Virus record (IMG/VR): IMGVR_UViG_3300022200_000039
Span: 1-64,000 of that record
From: a virus
Length of the DNA: 64,000 nt
Direction: 5' to 3' (one strand)
The number at the start of each line of letters is the position of its first letter. Positions within the stretch are counted from its first letter, which is position 1. This document shows positions 37,582-45,527 of the stretch, in pieces. The position numbers were made by a program, and so were the translations under genes. The notes under the pieces are model-generated. The model was not told where the DNA came from and searched no databases. It saw only the letters and a program-made list of their open reading frames with translations.

Positions 37582-38706
37582 TTATCTACCGTCTATGCTC
37601 CAGTGCCAGGGTTCTTCCCTATAATTTTTAAAACCATCTGTCTTTTTCTCTAAATCCAGCATGTAGTTGTAAGTTTTTGAATTTTTAGCTGAATCAGTAC
37701 CTAGAATGCCAGAAAAGTCTATCGCAAGACCAAATAAATGTCGAGAACCATCTTCTGGCGATTTAGTTGGGATAGGAGCAGCAGGAGGTTCAAAATTGCC
37801 ATCGCCAGAACTTATTGTCAAAAGTTGTTCATAGGTAAAATCGTTTCCTGCTTTTATAGAATTAGTTATTCTTAGTGACATTTGCGTCTCCACGCTTCTA
37901 AGTCCACCTCCAGCGTCGAATTTTTCACCAAACCCTTGTGCTTTAACGTTCTCGTAAACTTCTTTTACTTTATCCCAAAAAACGGGGTGTAAAGTTACAT
38001 TCTTTGTTCCTATCTTGCCTGTCTTACAAAGCACTATGTCATAGCCGCCTATGCCGCCACAATGTCCCTCTGGAGGAAACAATTTTGCTGCGTTAGGGTA
38101 CTGGCTTGTCCAGTAGTCATAAAGCTTTTGTGTATTTTCTATATTACCTGGATTTTCACCATTCCTAAGTTCTGCTAAAGAAAAAACTGGAGATGTGTCA
38201 AAAGCATCTTTTAAACTTTCACAAGGTGCGCCGCCCTCTGGTGATTTTTGGAATATTTCTGATATTCTGGATAATTCTATTGTTTGTAAGTCAAAATCTC
38301 CAACATCAGATGCGCGACATTCACCCACGATCTCATCACCAATTTGTAGATTGCCAACGTCAGGGCTGATTTTTGTACTAGCTATTATTCTTGTATGCAA
38401 ACTACCAAGAACATTTTGTTTGTAAGGATCAGAAGCGACAGAAAGATCACAAATGTCAGGCAAGTAACTTTCATGAGCCATATTGTTTTGTAATATTCTT
38501 CCCATAAAAATAAACTTAGTTTCGGCTCTTCCATCTTCTGTCTCCTTCTCCTCGGTATCACCACTTGAAGTTTGAGGTCCAGAAAATCTTGTTGGCTTAC
38601 TAATCACCCTAATCTTAAAGGAGTTTTCGTTTTTAAACGCATTTGTTCCATCGTCAAGTGTTTTAACAAAAAGAATCTCTGCTAGCTCCCTTAATGAAAG
38701 AGACAT
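37582..38706 (-). CDS. Hub-like protein with C-terminal M15 (VanY-type) peptidase domain
   Basis: 374 residues. The C-terminal half is an M15 D-Ala-D-Ala carboxypeptidase or endolysin domain: the zinc motif S-R-H-L-F-G-L-A-I-D near residue 333 and the closing E-P-W-H-W-S near 366 supply the two His ligands, the Asp and the catalytic Glu. The N-terminal half looks beta-barrel/OB-like (FIFMGRILQNNMAHESYLPD). The domain order and position, next to the spike-like gene, suggest a tail-tip enzyme that opens peptidoglycan at entry, comparable to T4 gp5, which carries a lysozyme. CAGGAGTC lies before the ATG. A free endolysin is the alternative. Confidence 0.85.
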   Translation of the reverse strand: MSLSLRELAEILFVKTLDDGTNAFKNENSFKIRVISKPTRFSGPQTSSGDTEEKETEDGRAETKFIFMGRILQNNMAHESYLPDICDLSVASDPYKQNVLGSLHTRIIASTKISPDVGNLQIGDEIVGECRASDVGDFDLQTIELSRISEIFQKSPEGGAPCESLKDAFDTSPVFSLAELRNGENPGNIENTQKLYDYWTSQYPNAAKLFPPEGHCGGIGGYDIVLCKTGKIGTKNVTLHPVFWDKVKEVYENVKAQGFGEKFDAGGGLRSVETQMSLRITNSIKAGNDFTYEQLLTISSGDGNFEPPAAPIPTKSPEDGSRHLFGLAIDFSGILGTDSAKNSKTYNYMLDLEKKTDGFKNYREEPWHWSIDGR

Positions 38707-38708
38707 GA

Positions 38709-39005
38709 TTATGACTCCTGATTACTATCTTGGAGCATATCAAAGATGTCATTTTTATCGTCGTCTGTAAGCTCAAAAGATTGAATTTTTGCTTTTTGAC
38801 GTAAACCGATAATTTTAACTAACTGCTCGTTTGAACGTTGCATGGTTTCTATATGTTTTGCAGCTACAGGTGAAAGATATTTATTATTTTCTGCATTAAC
38901 CGCGATTTGGTTTGCGATCTCATTTAAAAACTCACGAGCTATCTTGCGATCATCTCGTATGTTGTCTAATGCTTCGCTAATTAATGAATCAATATCTTTG
39001 CTCAT
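38709..39005 (-). CDS. Small helical protein, unknown
   Basis: 98 residues starting MSKDIDSLISEALDNI, almost entirely helical (NEIANQIAVNAENNKYLSP, then QRSNEQLVKIIGLRQKA). I chose the ATG at 39005; an upstream ATG (39023) lies well inside the sigma factor gene. It sits between the late sigma gene and the hub gene. A small terminase-like or regulatory role is conceivable from size and helicity, but nothing specific supports it. Confidence 0.65.
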   Translation of the reverse strand: MSKDIDSLISEALDNIRDDRKIAREFLNEIANQIAVNAENNKYLSPVAAKHIETMQRSNEQLVKIIGLRQKAKIQSFELTDDDKNDIFDMLQDSNQES

Positions 39006-39697
39006 ATTAAACCATTTTCCCAATCTTCTTTAAATGATGAATACTGCTTTCTAAACTTCTTTAAAGAATTAACTATTTGTTTAGTGTTTAAATCAGTAAT
39101 CTCGCGAAGATATAAGTAAATAGCTTTCTTGTTAAAAATTTCAATGTCTTCTTTGGACTCAAAGAGAATCAAAATAGCTTTATAAACTTTTAAATCGTTT
39201 TCTTTCATGGACTCTGTATTCCAATCTTTTATTTCCTCGTAAAAAGATTGCCAGAACTCTTTCTGTAAACGATTTACTTCATAAGCATTTTGGGTTGATA
39301 AATATTGTTCTTCATATTTTTTAGAGATGTTGTCTAAATCAATCTCTCTTGTATTTTTCTTTTTCTGTTGTTTTACCTTATGAATAAACCAGTTCTTTGA
39401 GACAACAGAAAAATAAGAAAATGCCTTTGCTTTTTCTGGACTATATTTATCGAGAACTGTAACTAACCATATTTTGCATTCTTCTCGCAAATCATCACAG
39501 TTTGGTAAGGTTGTAAATTTGTAAGTAAAAACTATTTTATCAACCATTTCAGAAAAAGCAGGTTGTATAAAGTTTTCATAAAGGTATGTCTTTTCTTTTA
39601 AATCATCACTATTGACATACCCTATAATTGCATCTTCATGAACTTGAGTAAAATAATGATTTGGTTCTCTACTCGACCTGCGTTGCCTGTTCTTCAT
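39002..39697 (-). CDS. Late transcription sigma factor, T4 gp55-like
   Basis: 231 residues. The N-terminal region (YFTQVHEDAIIGYVNSDD) and the following core (FTYKFTTLPNCDDLREECK, YSPEKAKAFSYFSVVSKNW) match the reduced sigma region 2 of T4-type gp55, which binds host RNA polymerase core and recognises the -10-only late promoter. AAGGAAAC precedes the ATG; the gene overlaps the previous one by 29 nt and the next by 4 nt. It implies a late promoter class distinct from the sigma70-like promoters found here, although I could not identify convincing late promoter sites. Confidence 0.88.
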   Translation of the reverse strand: MKNRQRRSSREPNHYFTQVHEDAIIGYVNSDDLKEKTYLYENFIQPAFSEMVDKIVFTYKFTTLPNCDDLREECKIWLVTVLDKYSPEKAKAFSYFSVVSKNWFIHKVKQQKKKNTREIDLDNISKKYEEQYLSTQNAYEVNRLQKEFWQSFYEEIKDWNTESMKENDLKVYKAILILFESKEDIEIFNKKAIYLYLREITDLNTKQIVNSLKKFRKQYSSFKEDWENGLI

Positions 39698-40013
39698 CTA
39701 TTGTTTCCTTTAACTGCGTTTGCTCTTCTTCGGCAGTTAAAGAATAGATATATTCAAAAGTTGTTAACTGCTCGCTAAAAGACGAGGCATGATCTAATAA
39801 AAACTTCAAAGTATTATCGCCATAATACATTTCTAATTCGTAAATTGACTGTACGTGTGCCGCAAACGATTCTACCATGCTTTGTAGATCGCCAAGCTCT
39901 TCAGAGATAGATAATAATCTTATAATCGCTGAACGAGCATAAATAAGCATGCCAACATTAAATACAAGAGAAACCAACAAAATCGCTGATAAAATAATTT
40001 CAAGTCGGCTCAT
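39669..40013 (-). CDS. Single-pass membrane protein with coiled-coil tail
   Basis: 114 residues. The N-terminal hydrophobic helix (about 5-26, IILSAILLVSLVFNVGMLIY) is followed by a helical, then acidic, Glu-rich C-terminus. AAGGAA precedes the ATG. It overlaps both the zinc-ribbon gene and the sigma factor gene, so it is translationally coupled with them. Function unknown; a spanin or holin would be possible by topology, but no specific motif supports that. Confidence 0.68.
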   Translation of the reverse strand: MSRLEIILSAILLVSLVFNVGMLIYARSAIIRLLSISEELGDLQSMVESFAAHVQSIYELEMYYGDNTLKFLLDHASSFSEQLTTFEYIYSLTAEEEQTQLKETIDEEQATQVE

Positions 40014-40260
40014 AAGTTTGTTTCCTTGCTTTCTGTTGCTCTTCTTTTAGAAGCTTTCTGTTATCTTCTATATATTGCTTTGTTAGTTTTCCAACTTGTG
40101 CATTTGATTCTATCACTTCTTTTTTCAATGAAGGGGAAGTCAAGCCACGCACAAGTTGTGACTCACAAACATCGCAAATAACAATAGGCGACTCAGAGTA
40201 CAAATGAAAAACCATTTTCTCTGAATCGCAATCTTGGCATGAGTATTTATATCTCGGCAT
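40000..40260 (-). CDS. FmdB-like zinc ribbon protein
   Basis: 86 residues. The N-terminus (MPRYKYSCQDCDSEKMVFH, then CDVC near 32) is a small two-CxxC zinc ribbon of the FmdB/putative regulatory type, followed by a Lys/Gln-rich helical tail. Such proteins are common in T4-like phages of marine hosts, and their role is not established. Its ATG overlaps the stop of the preceding gene (TAATG). Confidence 0.75.
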   Translation of the reverse strand: MPRYKYSCQDCDSEKMVFHLYSESPIVICDVCESQLVRGLTSPSLKKEVIESNAQVGKLTKQYIEDNRKLLKEEQQKARKQTYEPT

Positions 40261-40469
40261 TAGCTTACTGTGCTGTTTAGATCATCTTCTGAAATCTGCT
40301 CACCAGTAATGCGAACTGTTGGAGGGTTCATTACAACTAGCCCCTCTTCTGAAAGGTTTAGCTCAAAGCCCTTTAAAATAGGCACAATATCTAGCTGATG
40401 TAGTAGCGACTCTTGCAAAGCCATCATAATAGCACCAAGCGCTTGGTTTGATAATCTCATGTTTTCCAT
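40260..40469 (-). CDS. Small protein, unknown
   Basis: 69 residues when begun at the ATG at 40469, which has AAAAGGAGATTA immediately upstream; a longer frame from 40529 would run into the cupin gene and lacks such a site. The sequence (MENMRLSNQALGAIMMAL, then a Leu-rich helix and a strand-rich end) has the look of a conserved small phage protein. It is packed between the cupin and zinc-ribbon genes. No function can be assigned. Confidence 0.65.
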   Translation of the reverse strand: MENMRLSNQALGAIMMALQESLLHQLDIVPILKGFELNLSEEGLVVMNPPTVRITGEQISEDDLNSTVS

Positions 40470-40470
40470 A

Positions 40471-40830
40471 TTAATCTCCTTTTTGAATTCTATAACTATC
40501 TGAATCAAAATGTTGAGTTGAAAACTCAAACAATTCAGTGTCTTCTAACGCTATCATTTGGTGTCTAAGCCCACGATATACATGGAAATTGTCGCCCGAT
40601 CCAAGTATTATTTCCTGTGCTTTTTCAATATCATCTGTGTCTGAAAAAAGAACTTTTATTTTTCCAGATTGGATATAAAAAACTTCATCTTTTAGTTCAT
40701 GATAATGCCAAGAGCATTTTTTGTCTTTGACAAAATAGAGAAGCTTTCCGCAATACTCTTCGCAGTTAACGATCCATTTTTCAAATCCCCAGCCTTTGGG
40801 GACAAATTTAATTTCCAAAGAAGTCTTCAT
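40471..40830 (-). CDS. Cupin-fold sugar enzyme-like protein
   Basis: 119 residues forming one cupin barrel: the metal-binding motif CSWHYHELKDEVFYIQSG (two His and Glu) and a second motif around FHVYRGLRHQMIALED. This resembles the cupin of mannose-6-phosphate isomerase/GDP-mannose pyrophosphorylase C-termini and other sugar-nucleotide enzymes. Its location directly after the HAD phosphatase and HldE-like genes suggests a sugar isomerase or epimerase role in the glycan cassette. Substrate unknown. AAAGGAATG precedes the ATG. Confidence 0.78.
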   Translation of the reverse strand: MKTSLEIKFVPKGWGFEKWIVNCEEYCGKLLYFVKDKKCSWHYHELKDEVFYIQSGKIKVLFSDTDDIEKAQEIILGSGDNFHVYRGLRHQMIALEDTELFEFSTQHFDSDSYRIQKGD

Positions 40831-41128
40831 CTTTCATTCCTTTGTCATCAATATAAAAATCACCAGATGGTTTGCCTAAAAACAAACGATGATATTTAAC
40901 ACCCCATTCTTTTAGTTGTGATTTTGTTAAAACCTCAAAAGCCTCATAAGCAAAAGCAATAGAATTTCCGCTTCTGCCCATACCTCTTGCTGTTAAAAAA
41001 TAAATGGTATGTCCTTGGTCATATAACTTATTTACAGTGTCTATTCTGTCTTGTAGAGGCTCTGCTCTTGAATATTTTCCATTAGTATTGGTGCAAATTG
41101 TACCATCTATATCAAAAACATATGTCAT
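40808..41128 (-). CDS. HAD-family phosphatase of capsule/heptose type
   Basis: 106 residues, a minimal HAD phosphatase: motif I FDIDGTIC (Asp nucleophile and DxDGT), motif II FLTARG, and a late GKPSGDFYIDDKG acidic motif. It resembles the short phosphatases found in capsule and LPS loci, where one removes a phosphate from a sugar bisphosphate between kinase and nucleotidyltransferase steps. It lies next to genes for exactly those activities. It overlaps both neighbours. Confidence 0.82.
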   Translation of the reverse strand: MTYVFDIDGTICTNTNGKYSRAEPLQDRIDTVNKLYDQGHTIYFLTARGMGRSGNSIAFAYEAFEVLTKSQLKEWGVKYHRLFLGKPSGDFYIDDKGMKDEDFFGN

Positions 41129-41517
41129 TGTAAACCTACCAATATATTTGTTGTTGAGTATCCTTCTATTCTATCAAAAAATTTTACTTCCTGCACATGT
41201 CTGGAGCCGATCACTCTTTTATCTTTGTAATCGGAACCTACCACCATTATTTCAGCACGACTTAAAAGAATCTGTGTATCAAGCTCATCATCGTGGTTAA
41301 ACACTCTTATTTCGTCAATGTACTTAATTGATTCAAGTAACATAACCCTATCTTCTATAGTGTTAAAAGGGCGCGACTCTCCCTTAGCGGCTCTAACTCT
41401 CTGGTCAGTATCAATTCCGACCACCAACCAATCACCAAGAGACTTAGCATATTTAAATAATTCTATATGTCCTCGATGTAAAACGTCAAAACAACCGTTT
41501 GTCCATATAACTTTCAT
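41125..41517 (-). CDS. Sugar-phosphate nucleotidyltransferase, HldE C-terminal-like
   Basis: 130 residues from the ATG at 41517, which overlaps the kinase stop (ATGA). The HIGH-type motif TNGCFDVLHRGHIELF and the later VGIDTDQRVRAAKGESRP and FNTIEDR segments are characteristic of the RfaE/HldE adenylyltransferase domain, which converts D-glycero-D-manno-heptose 1-phosphate to ADP-heptose. In E. coli this is fused to the kinase; here it is a separate gene. It should act after the kinase and HAD phosphatase encoded beside it. The true sugar and nucleotide may differ. Confidence 0.85.
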   Translation of the reverse strand: MKVIWTNGCFDVLHRGHIELFKYAKSLGDWLVVGIDTDQRVRAAKGESRPFNTIEDRVMLLESIKYIDEIRVFNHDDELDTQILLSRAEIMVVGSDYKDKRVIGSRHVQEVKFFDRIEGYSTTNILVGLQ

Positions 41518-42245
41518 ACTATAGTAACGCCTTTTTTCTGTACCACAATTGTAGCACATGTATTACCGAATTTTATAGATTTATGAATATTTTTAGATTT
41601 TACATATTCGGCAACCATAGCAGCAATAAAAGTATCACCAGCACCCGATGTGTCTTTGATTTCTACTTTTGGTACTGGATAAATCATATTATTATACTTT
41701 GCCCCATCTGATCCCATTGTTACTATTAGGGTGTTTAATATTTCTTCATCTAATATGTGTTTTGTTTTTTCATATTCATCAAGGTTAATCTTAATATAAT
41801 TTATGCTTTTACACCACGAGCCTAAAATCTTTTTTGTATCTAAAAATACACAATCATGATTTTCTCCAATAAACTTTATATCTTCTTCCGTAAGAAAACC
41901 TTTGTTATAATCAGAAATTAGAATAACCGCATACTGAGAAAAATCTATTTTCTTAATATCACATTTATCATAAGAATTATCATTTTTATCAAGTCTCATA
42001 AACATATGATTTGTCTTTTCATCAATAAATCTAGTTTTTGTAATATTTTTAAAATTATTGTTTGTGTGTAGAGTGCATTCAACTTCTAGAGATTGTAGAT
42101 TTTGATAAACATTATAAGCCATTCCTCCATTTTCAATTTTATACAAAGGATTAAAAACAGGTACGGGGGCTTCAGGACACAACCTTTTACATTCTCCGTA
42201 CATAAATATATCTAAACAACTCTCTCCTATAACAAGAACTGTCAT
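41514..42245 (-). CDS. PfkB-family sugar kinase, HldE N-terminal-like
   Basis: 243 residues from the ATG at 42245, supported by AAAGGATAT and overlap with the previous stop. Ribokinase/PfkB fold: VLVIGESCLDIFMYGEC at the N-terminus, GGMAYNV, and the catalytic C-terminal DTSGAGDTFIAAMVAEY with the invariant GAGD. Shorter than HldE kinase domains (about 315), but the pattern is complete. With the adjacent nucleotidyltransferase it reconstitutes a two-gene HldE. It likely phosphorylates a heptose phosphate at C1. Confidence 0.85.
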   Translation of the reverse strand: MTVLVIGESCLDIFMYGECKRLCPEAPVPVFNPLYKIENGGMAYNVYQNLQSLEVECTLHTNNNFKNITKTRFIDEKTNHMFMRLDKNDNSYDKCDIKKIDFSQYAVILISDYNKGFLTEEDIKFIGENHDCVFLDTKKILGSWCKSINYIKINLDEYEKTKHILDEEILNTLIVTMGSDGAKYNNMIYPVPKVEIKDTSGAGDTFIAAMVAEYVKSKNIHKSIKFGNTCATIVVQKKGVTIV

Positions 42246-43408
42246 TATATATCCTTTATAACGTTGCAAATAAATTCTATCTCTTCTTCGGTCAATTCGG
42301 GGTAATTAGGCACAAAAAATCCTCTAGAATGAATTGCATCGCTTTGAAAATCAGCGAATTCATTATACAAATCAATCCAAAATGGATGTCTTCCTAAATT
42401 TCCAGCACTAAAAATTCTTGTCTCGATACCGTTTTCAACCAAACGACTTACTATTTCTTTTCTATGTTGCGTACTGTTAGCTAAGGCACCAAAAGAAATA
42501 GATACCGGGTACTCAACTCCCCAATCTTGAAACTCAACATAGCCTTGAAGCTTTTTAGCATACAGTAAATGATTTCTATTTCTGTTTTTAGATGCCCACT
42601 CTGCTTTTTTGATTTGTCTAATTCCCAAAAAAGCCTGCAAGTCTGTTGACCTTAAATTGTATCCGGGTACAAAAAATGTAAAAGGAGAATGAAAATCGTC
42701 AATATTCCTTTCTTTCATCATGTCACTATAAGTTTCCTCATCCAGATCTTTAGCCCAACCGTGACTACGCAACATTAAAAGCATATCATAAAGTTTCTTA
42801 TCATTGACGTTTACCATACCACCTTCAATTGTGGAAAGCTGATGTCCAAAATAAAATGAAAAAGAAGACATATCACCGATAGTACCAACCATTGTGCCAT
42901 CACTATATCTAGCCCCAAGTGCTGCACAAGCGTCCTCTAGAAGTACAAAACCATATTTTTCTTTCAGTTTCAACAACCTTTCTTTATGATGAGGAACACC
43001 CAATACTTGTACAAATATAACAGCATCAGGTCTTTCGGTTTCACAAATTTGCTCCAACTGATCCAGATCAATACCAAAAGTTTTTGGGTCCGCACCACAC
43101 ATAATTGGGTGTAATCCTAGCTGAATAGCTGGTGAAATCGTTGTAACCCATCCAACCGATGGAACAACTATTTTCTTATTTGGTATTAGACCACATTGAA
43201 CTGCTGTGGCTATCATTAAAAGATTAGCCGAAGACCCAGAATTATTGAATACTGAATATTTTGTACCGATATATTCAGCCCAATCTTTTTCTACCTGTAA
43301 AGTCAAATCTCCTTTTGTTAGTCTAGGATAACTTTTTAGCCAATTGCACAGCGCATCGACATCTTCATCATTAATTGTTTCTTTAGCCAACGGATATCTT
43401 ATTTTCAT
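42245..43408 (-). CDS. DegT-family PLP sugar dehydratase with His in place of the Schiff-base Lys
   Basis: 387 residues, DegT/DnrJ/EryC1 fold type I. The PLP phosphate loop is around NNSGSSANLL (55-64), and the PLP-binding Asp is in LLEDACAALGA (159). Where aminotransferases have the Schiff-base Lys, this protein has His189 in SFYFGHQLSTIEGGM. That substitution is the signature of the 3-dehydratases ColD and DdhC/E1, which remove the C3 hydroxyl of a 4-keto-6-deoxy sugar nucleotide. So the cassette likely makes a 3,6-dideoxy or derived sugar rather than an amino sugar. AAGGAGAT precedes the ATG. The neighbouring RmlC-like and SDR genes fit. Confidence 0.88.
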   Translation of the reverse strand: MKIRYPLAKETINDEDVDALCNWLKSYPRLTKGDLTLQVEKDWAEYIGTKYSVFNNSGSSANLLMIATAVQCGLIPNKKIVVPSVGWVTTISPAIQLGLHPIMCGADPKTFGIDLDQLEQICETERPDAVIFVQVLGVPHHKERLLKLKEKYGFVLLEDACAALGARYSDGTMVGTIGDMSSFSFYFGHQLSTIEGGMVNVNDKKLYDMLLMLRSHGWAKDLDEETYSDMMKERNIDDFHSPFTFFVPGYNLRSTDLQAFLGIRQIKKAEWASKNRNRNHLLYAKKLQGYVEFQDWGVEYPVSISFGALANSTQHRKEIVSRLVENGIETRIFSAGNLGRHPFWIDLYNEFADFQSDAIHSRGFFVPNYPELTEEEIEFICNVIKDI

Positions 43409-43932
43409 TTAATCTCCTTTAAAAATTTAGATTTTTTGTCTCGTTCTGATAAAACCGGCAATGCCTTTATTAAAGGCCATTTAATGTCTAATATTGGTTC
43501 GTCCCATCTTAGAGAAAATTGGTTTTCTGGAGAAACATAGTTTTCTGACCATTTATAATAGAACAAGCAATCTTCAGTTAAACAGTAGTGTCCATTCAAG
43601 AAATTTTTAGGAATAAAAACAGCAAAATTGCTATCTTCGTCCATCTCTATCTCAAATTTTTGTAAATATTGTTCACTTTGTTTATCATAATTTACAATAG
43701 CTAAATATATTTTTCCTTTAAGGCAGTATATCAATTTATCATTTATTGAATCTCCGTGCAAGCCCCTTAATACATTTTTTTTTGATTTTGTCAATTTATC
43801 AATTTTAAAATCTGGAAATTGGTTTACATCAAATAAATTTGTGATATTTCCTCTATTGTCTGAGAAGTTTTCTAAATATATTTTATACACTCCATTTAAT
43901 GGAAGCTCTTCTTTTACAAACAACATTTTCAT
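43405..43932 (-). CDS. RmlC-like sugar nucleotide 3,5-epimerase
   Basis: 175 residues, cupin-type RmlC fold. Visible are DNRGNITNLFDV, the catalytic-His segment NVLRGLHGD, and the C-terminal active-site and dimer region PENQFSLRWDEPILDIKWP, nearly a textbook RmlC ending. Members epimerise 4-keto-6-deoxy hexoses at C3 and/or C5. It overlaps the DegT-family gene by 4 nt, so the two enzymes probably act on the same intermediate. GGAGTAC lies before the ATG. Confidence 0.85.
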   Translation of the reverse strand: MKMLFVKEELPLNGVYKIYLENFSDNRGNITNLFDVNQFPDFKIDKLTKSKKNVLRGLHGDSINDKLIYCLKGKIYLAIVNYDKQSEQYLQKFEIEMDEDSNFAVFIPKNFLNGHYCLTEDCLFYYKWSENYVSPENQFSLRWDEPILDIKWPLIKALPVLSERDKKSKFLKEIK

Positions 43933-43957
43933 ACAATATTGTACTCCACAAATCAGT

Positions 43958-44746
43958 TCATTTGTTATTATTTTGCATATTATTATATGCTTTTATCATT
44001 CGATCTGCAACTATATTTAAATATAGATTTTTGGCTTGTTGCGCGACTAAATCATAATAGTACAAATTTTCAGGGTTTTTCATACCATCCATTTCCATAT
44101 TGTTATAAGATCCCCCAAATCCTGATGCTCCATCGGTGGGATTCCGACTGAAAAAATCGGGGACTGTTCTCCACAAATCTATCCCGTAAGACTCATACAT
44201 TAAGATATGCAATAATGTTTTCCAATTATCTCCATTACATTGCCAACCGTAATTTTGTAAAACTTCAATACATCTTACTGAAAAGCATGGCAAACTAACA
44301 CCTTCATTGTGTTTCCATACTTCCATGATTTGCGGTTCTCTCCAGCGACCTTTATAAAGCTCTACTCTTGGACGGCGGGGACCAACAAAACAATATTCAT
44401 CTTTTATTGATAAGATATCATCAATAAAACCTTTTTTTATAAATGTGAAATCATCAGCACAAAGTAGAACAAATGTTGATTTTTGGTTTCTTTGTGAAAA
44501 CAAATAAAAATGATCTAAATGAAAACCATGACGACCTTCGCCTCTTGACCAAACAAAAGTTTTAACACTAAAAGGAAATTTATTAAAATATTCTTGAGGA
44601 GGGCGTAAATCATCATCAGAATCATATTTTATCAAAACCTCACAATTTTCCGCATTTCCTCCACATTGCTGTAAACTTGTCAGTAGTTGATCTATATTGC
44701 TATCTTTATTACCTTTTACTCTTGAAGTCAATATCAATGTTAACAC
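43958..44746 (-). CDS. Glycosyltransferase-like protein
   Basis: 262 residues starting at GTG, supported by GAGAGG 6 nt upstream. The N-terminus LTLILTSRVKG and the later LLCADDFTFIKKGFIDD (with a D-D motif) look like a GT-A nucleotide-sugar-binding fold, and the residues RGEGRHG and NPTDGASGFG are unusual. I take it to be a GT2-like glycosyltransferase, but the family match is weaker than for the others. It lies between another glycosyltransferase and the RmlC-like gene in the glycan cassette. Confidence 0.65.
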   Translation of the reverse strand: MLTLILTSRVKGNKDSNIDQLLTSLQQCGGNAENCEVLIKYDSDDDLRPPQEYFNKFPFSVKTFVWSRGEGRHGFHLDHFYLFSQRNQKSTFVLLCADDFTFIKKGFIDDILSIKDEYCFVGPRRPRVELYKGRWREPQIMEVWKHNEGVSLPCFSVRCIEVLQNYGWQCNGDNWKTLLHILMYESYGIDLWRTVPDFFSRNPTDGASGFGGSYNNMEMDGMKNPENLYYYDLVAQQAKNLYLNIVADRMIKAYNNMQNNNK

Positions 44747-44756
44747 AAAATACCTC

Positions 44757-45527
44757 TCAAATTTCTAAATAAAATTTCTTCATATCTTCTAGATTATCAA
44801 AAACACTGTTTTTGTCATAGTAGTTGTTATTCAAATTACCAACCAGATTGTATAGAACAATCATATCGTAAACATCATAAGTTGTTTTAGCGTTTCTCCC
44901 AGCCCAATCCCACAAAGTAATTTCTCTGCATTCTATTGTTGGTTCCCCCATGTGACCAAGATAAATTGACATATAGTTGTCTGCTACATGGTGTAGGAAA
45001 TGAGGATGAAATATTTTTTCTCCAAACAACTCATAAGTTTTTCTGTCCATTGTTGGGAATTTCATAATATAATTTCTATTATGTTTTCTTTCGGCTTTGG
45101 TTATTGGGTGTATTACACTTGGCGGAACTAATTCGGCTGGTAATTTATAGTAATGCCCGTTATTTTTAACCGTAACTGATAAGCTAGTAACTTTATATAT
45201 TCTATCATAATATAAAGGAGATTGTAAGAAATTAATAACAGAAAACAAATTTTTTGACGGCAAATAATCATCTACCAAAACACAAAGATAATCTCCATTT
45301 GCCTGAGAAGCAAGAAAATTAATTGGGCGTATTGATCCTTCGTTGTCAGTATCTTTAAAATATTTAATATTTTTACTATCAATACCAGAATTGGTAGAAG
45401 AAACTAAAATTTCATAATCAAAACCCAAGCTGTCCATACGATTAATAGTTAATATTGTTTTATCTAAATATTTTTCGTGTGACCTGTTGGTTGGTATCAA
45501 AAAAGAAATATCTTTTTTACTTTTCAT
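44757..45527 (-). CDS. GT2-like glycosyltransferase
   Basis: 256 residues from the ATG at 45527 (GGTGAT upstream; its start overlaps the end of the preceding gene). It starts KKDISFLIPTNRSHEKYLDK, a classic GT-A beta strand, followed by FASQ/GDYLCVLVDDYLPSKN with the DxD-like D-D pair that binds the metal-nucleotide. The C-terminal half has a Trp/His-rich region. It likely transfers one of the unusual sugars made by the cassette onto a surface glycan. Confidence 0.75.
   Translation of the reverse strand: MKSKKDISFLIPTNRSHEKYLDKTILTINRMDSLGFDYEILVSSTNSGIDSKNIKYFKDTDNEGSIRPINFLASQANGDYLCVLVDDYLPSKNLFSVINFLQSPLYYDRIYKVTSLSVTVKNNGHYYKLPAELVPPSVIHPITKAERKHNRNYIMKFPTMDRKTYELFGEKIFHPHFLHHVADNYMSIYLGHMGEPTIECREITLWDWAGRNAKTTYDVYDMIVLYNLVGNLNNNYYDKNSVFDNLEDMKKFYLEI

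Noticed and set aside
38709-39005. Small terminase subunit for the 98-residue helical protein
   Set aside because: Size and helicity alone do not support it, and no large terminase is next to it.
40244-40251. Minus-strand TATAAATA in the start of the zinc-ribbon gene
   Set aside because: It falls on codons for R-Y-K-Y of a conserved-looking protein start and lies too far inside that gene to be taken as a promoter without other support.
41517-41559. Longer N-terminus of the HldE-like nucleotidyltransferase (14 extra residues with cysteines)
   Set aside because: The extension lies within the kinase gene; the later ATG matches the family start and overlaps the kinase stop in the usual way.
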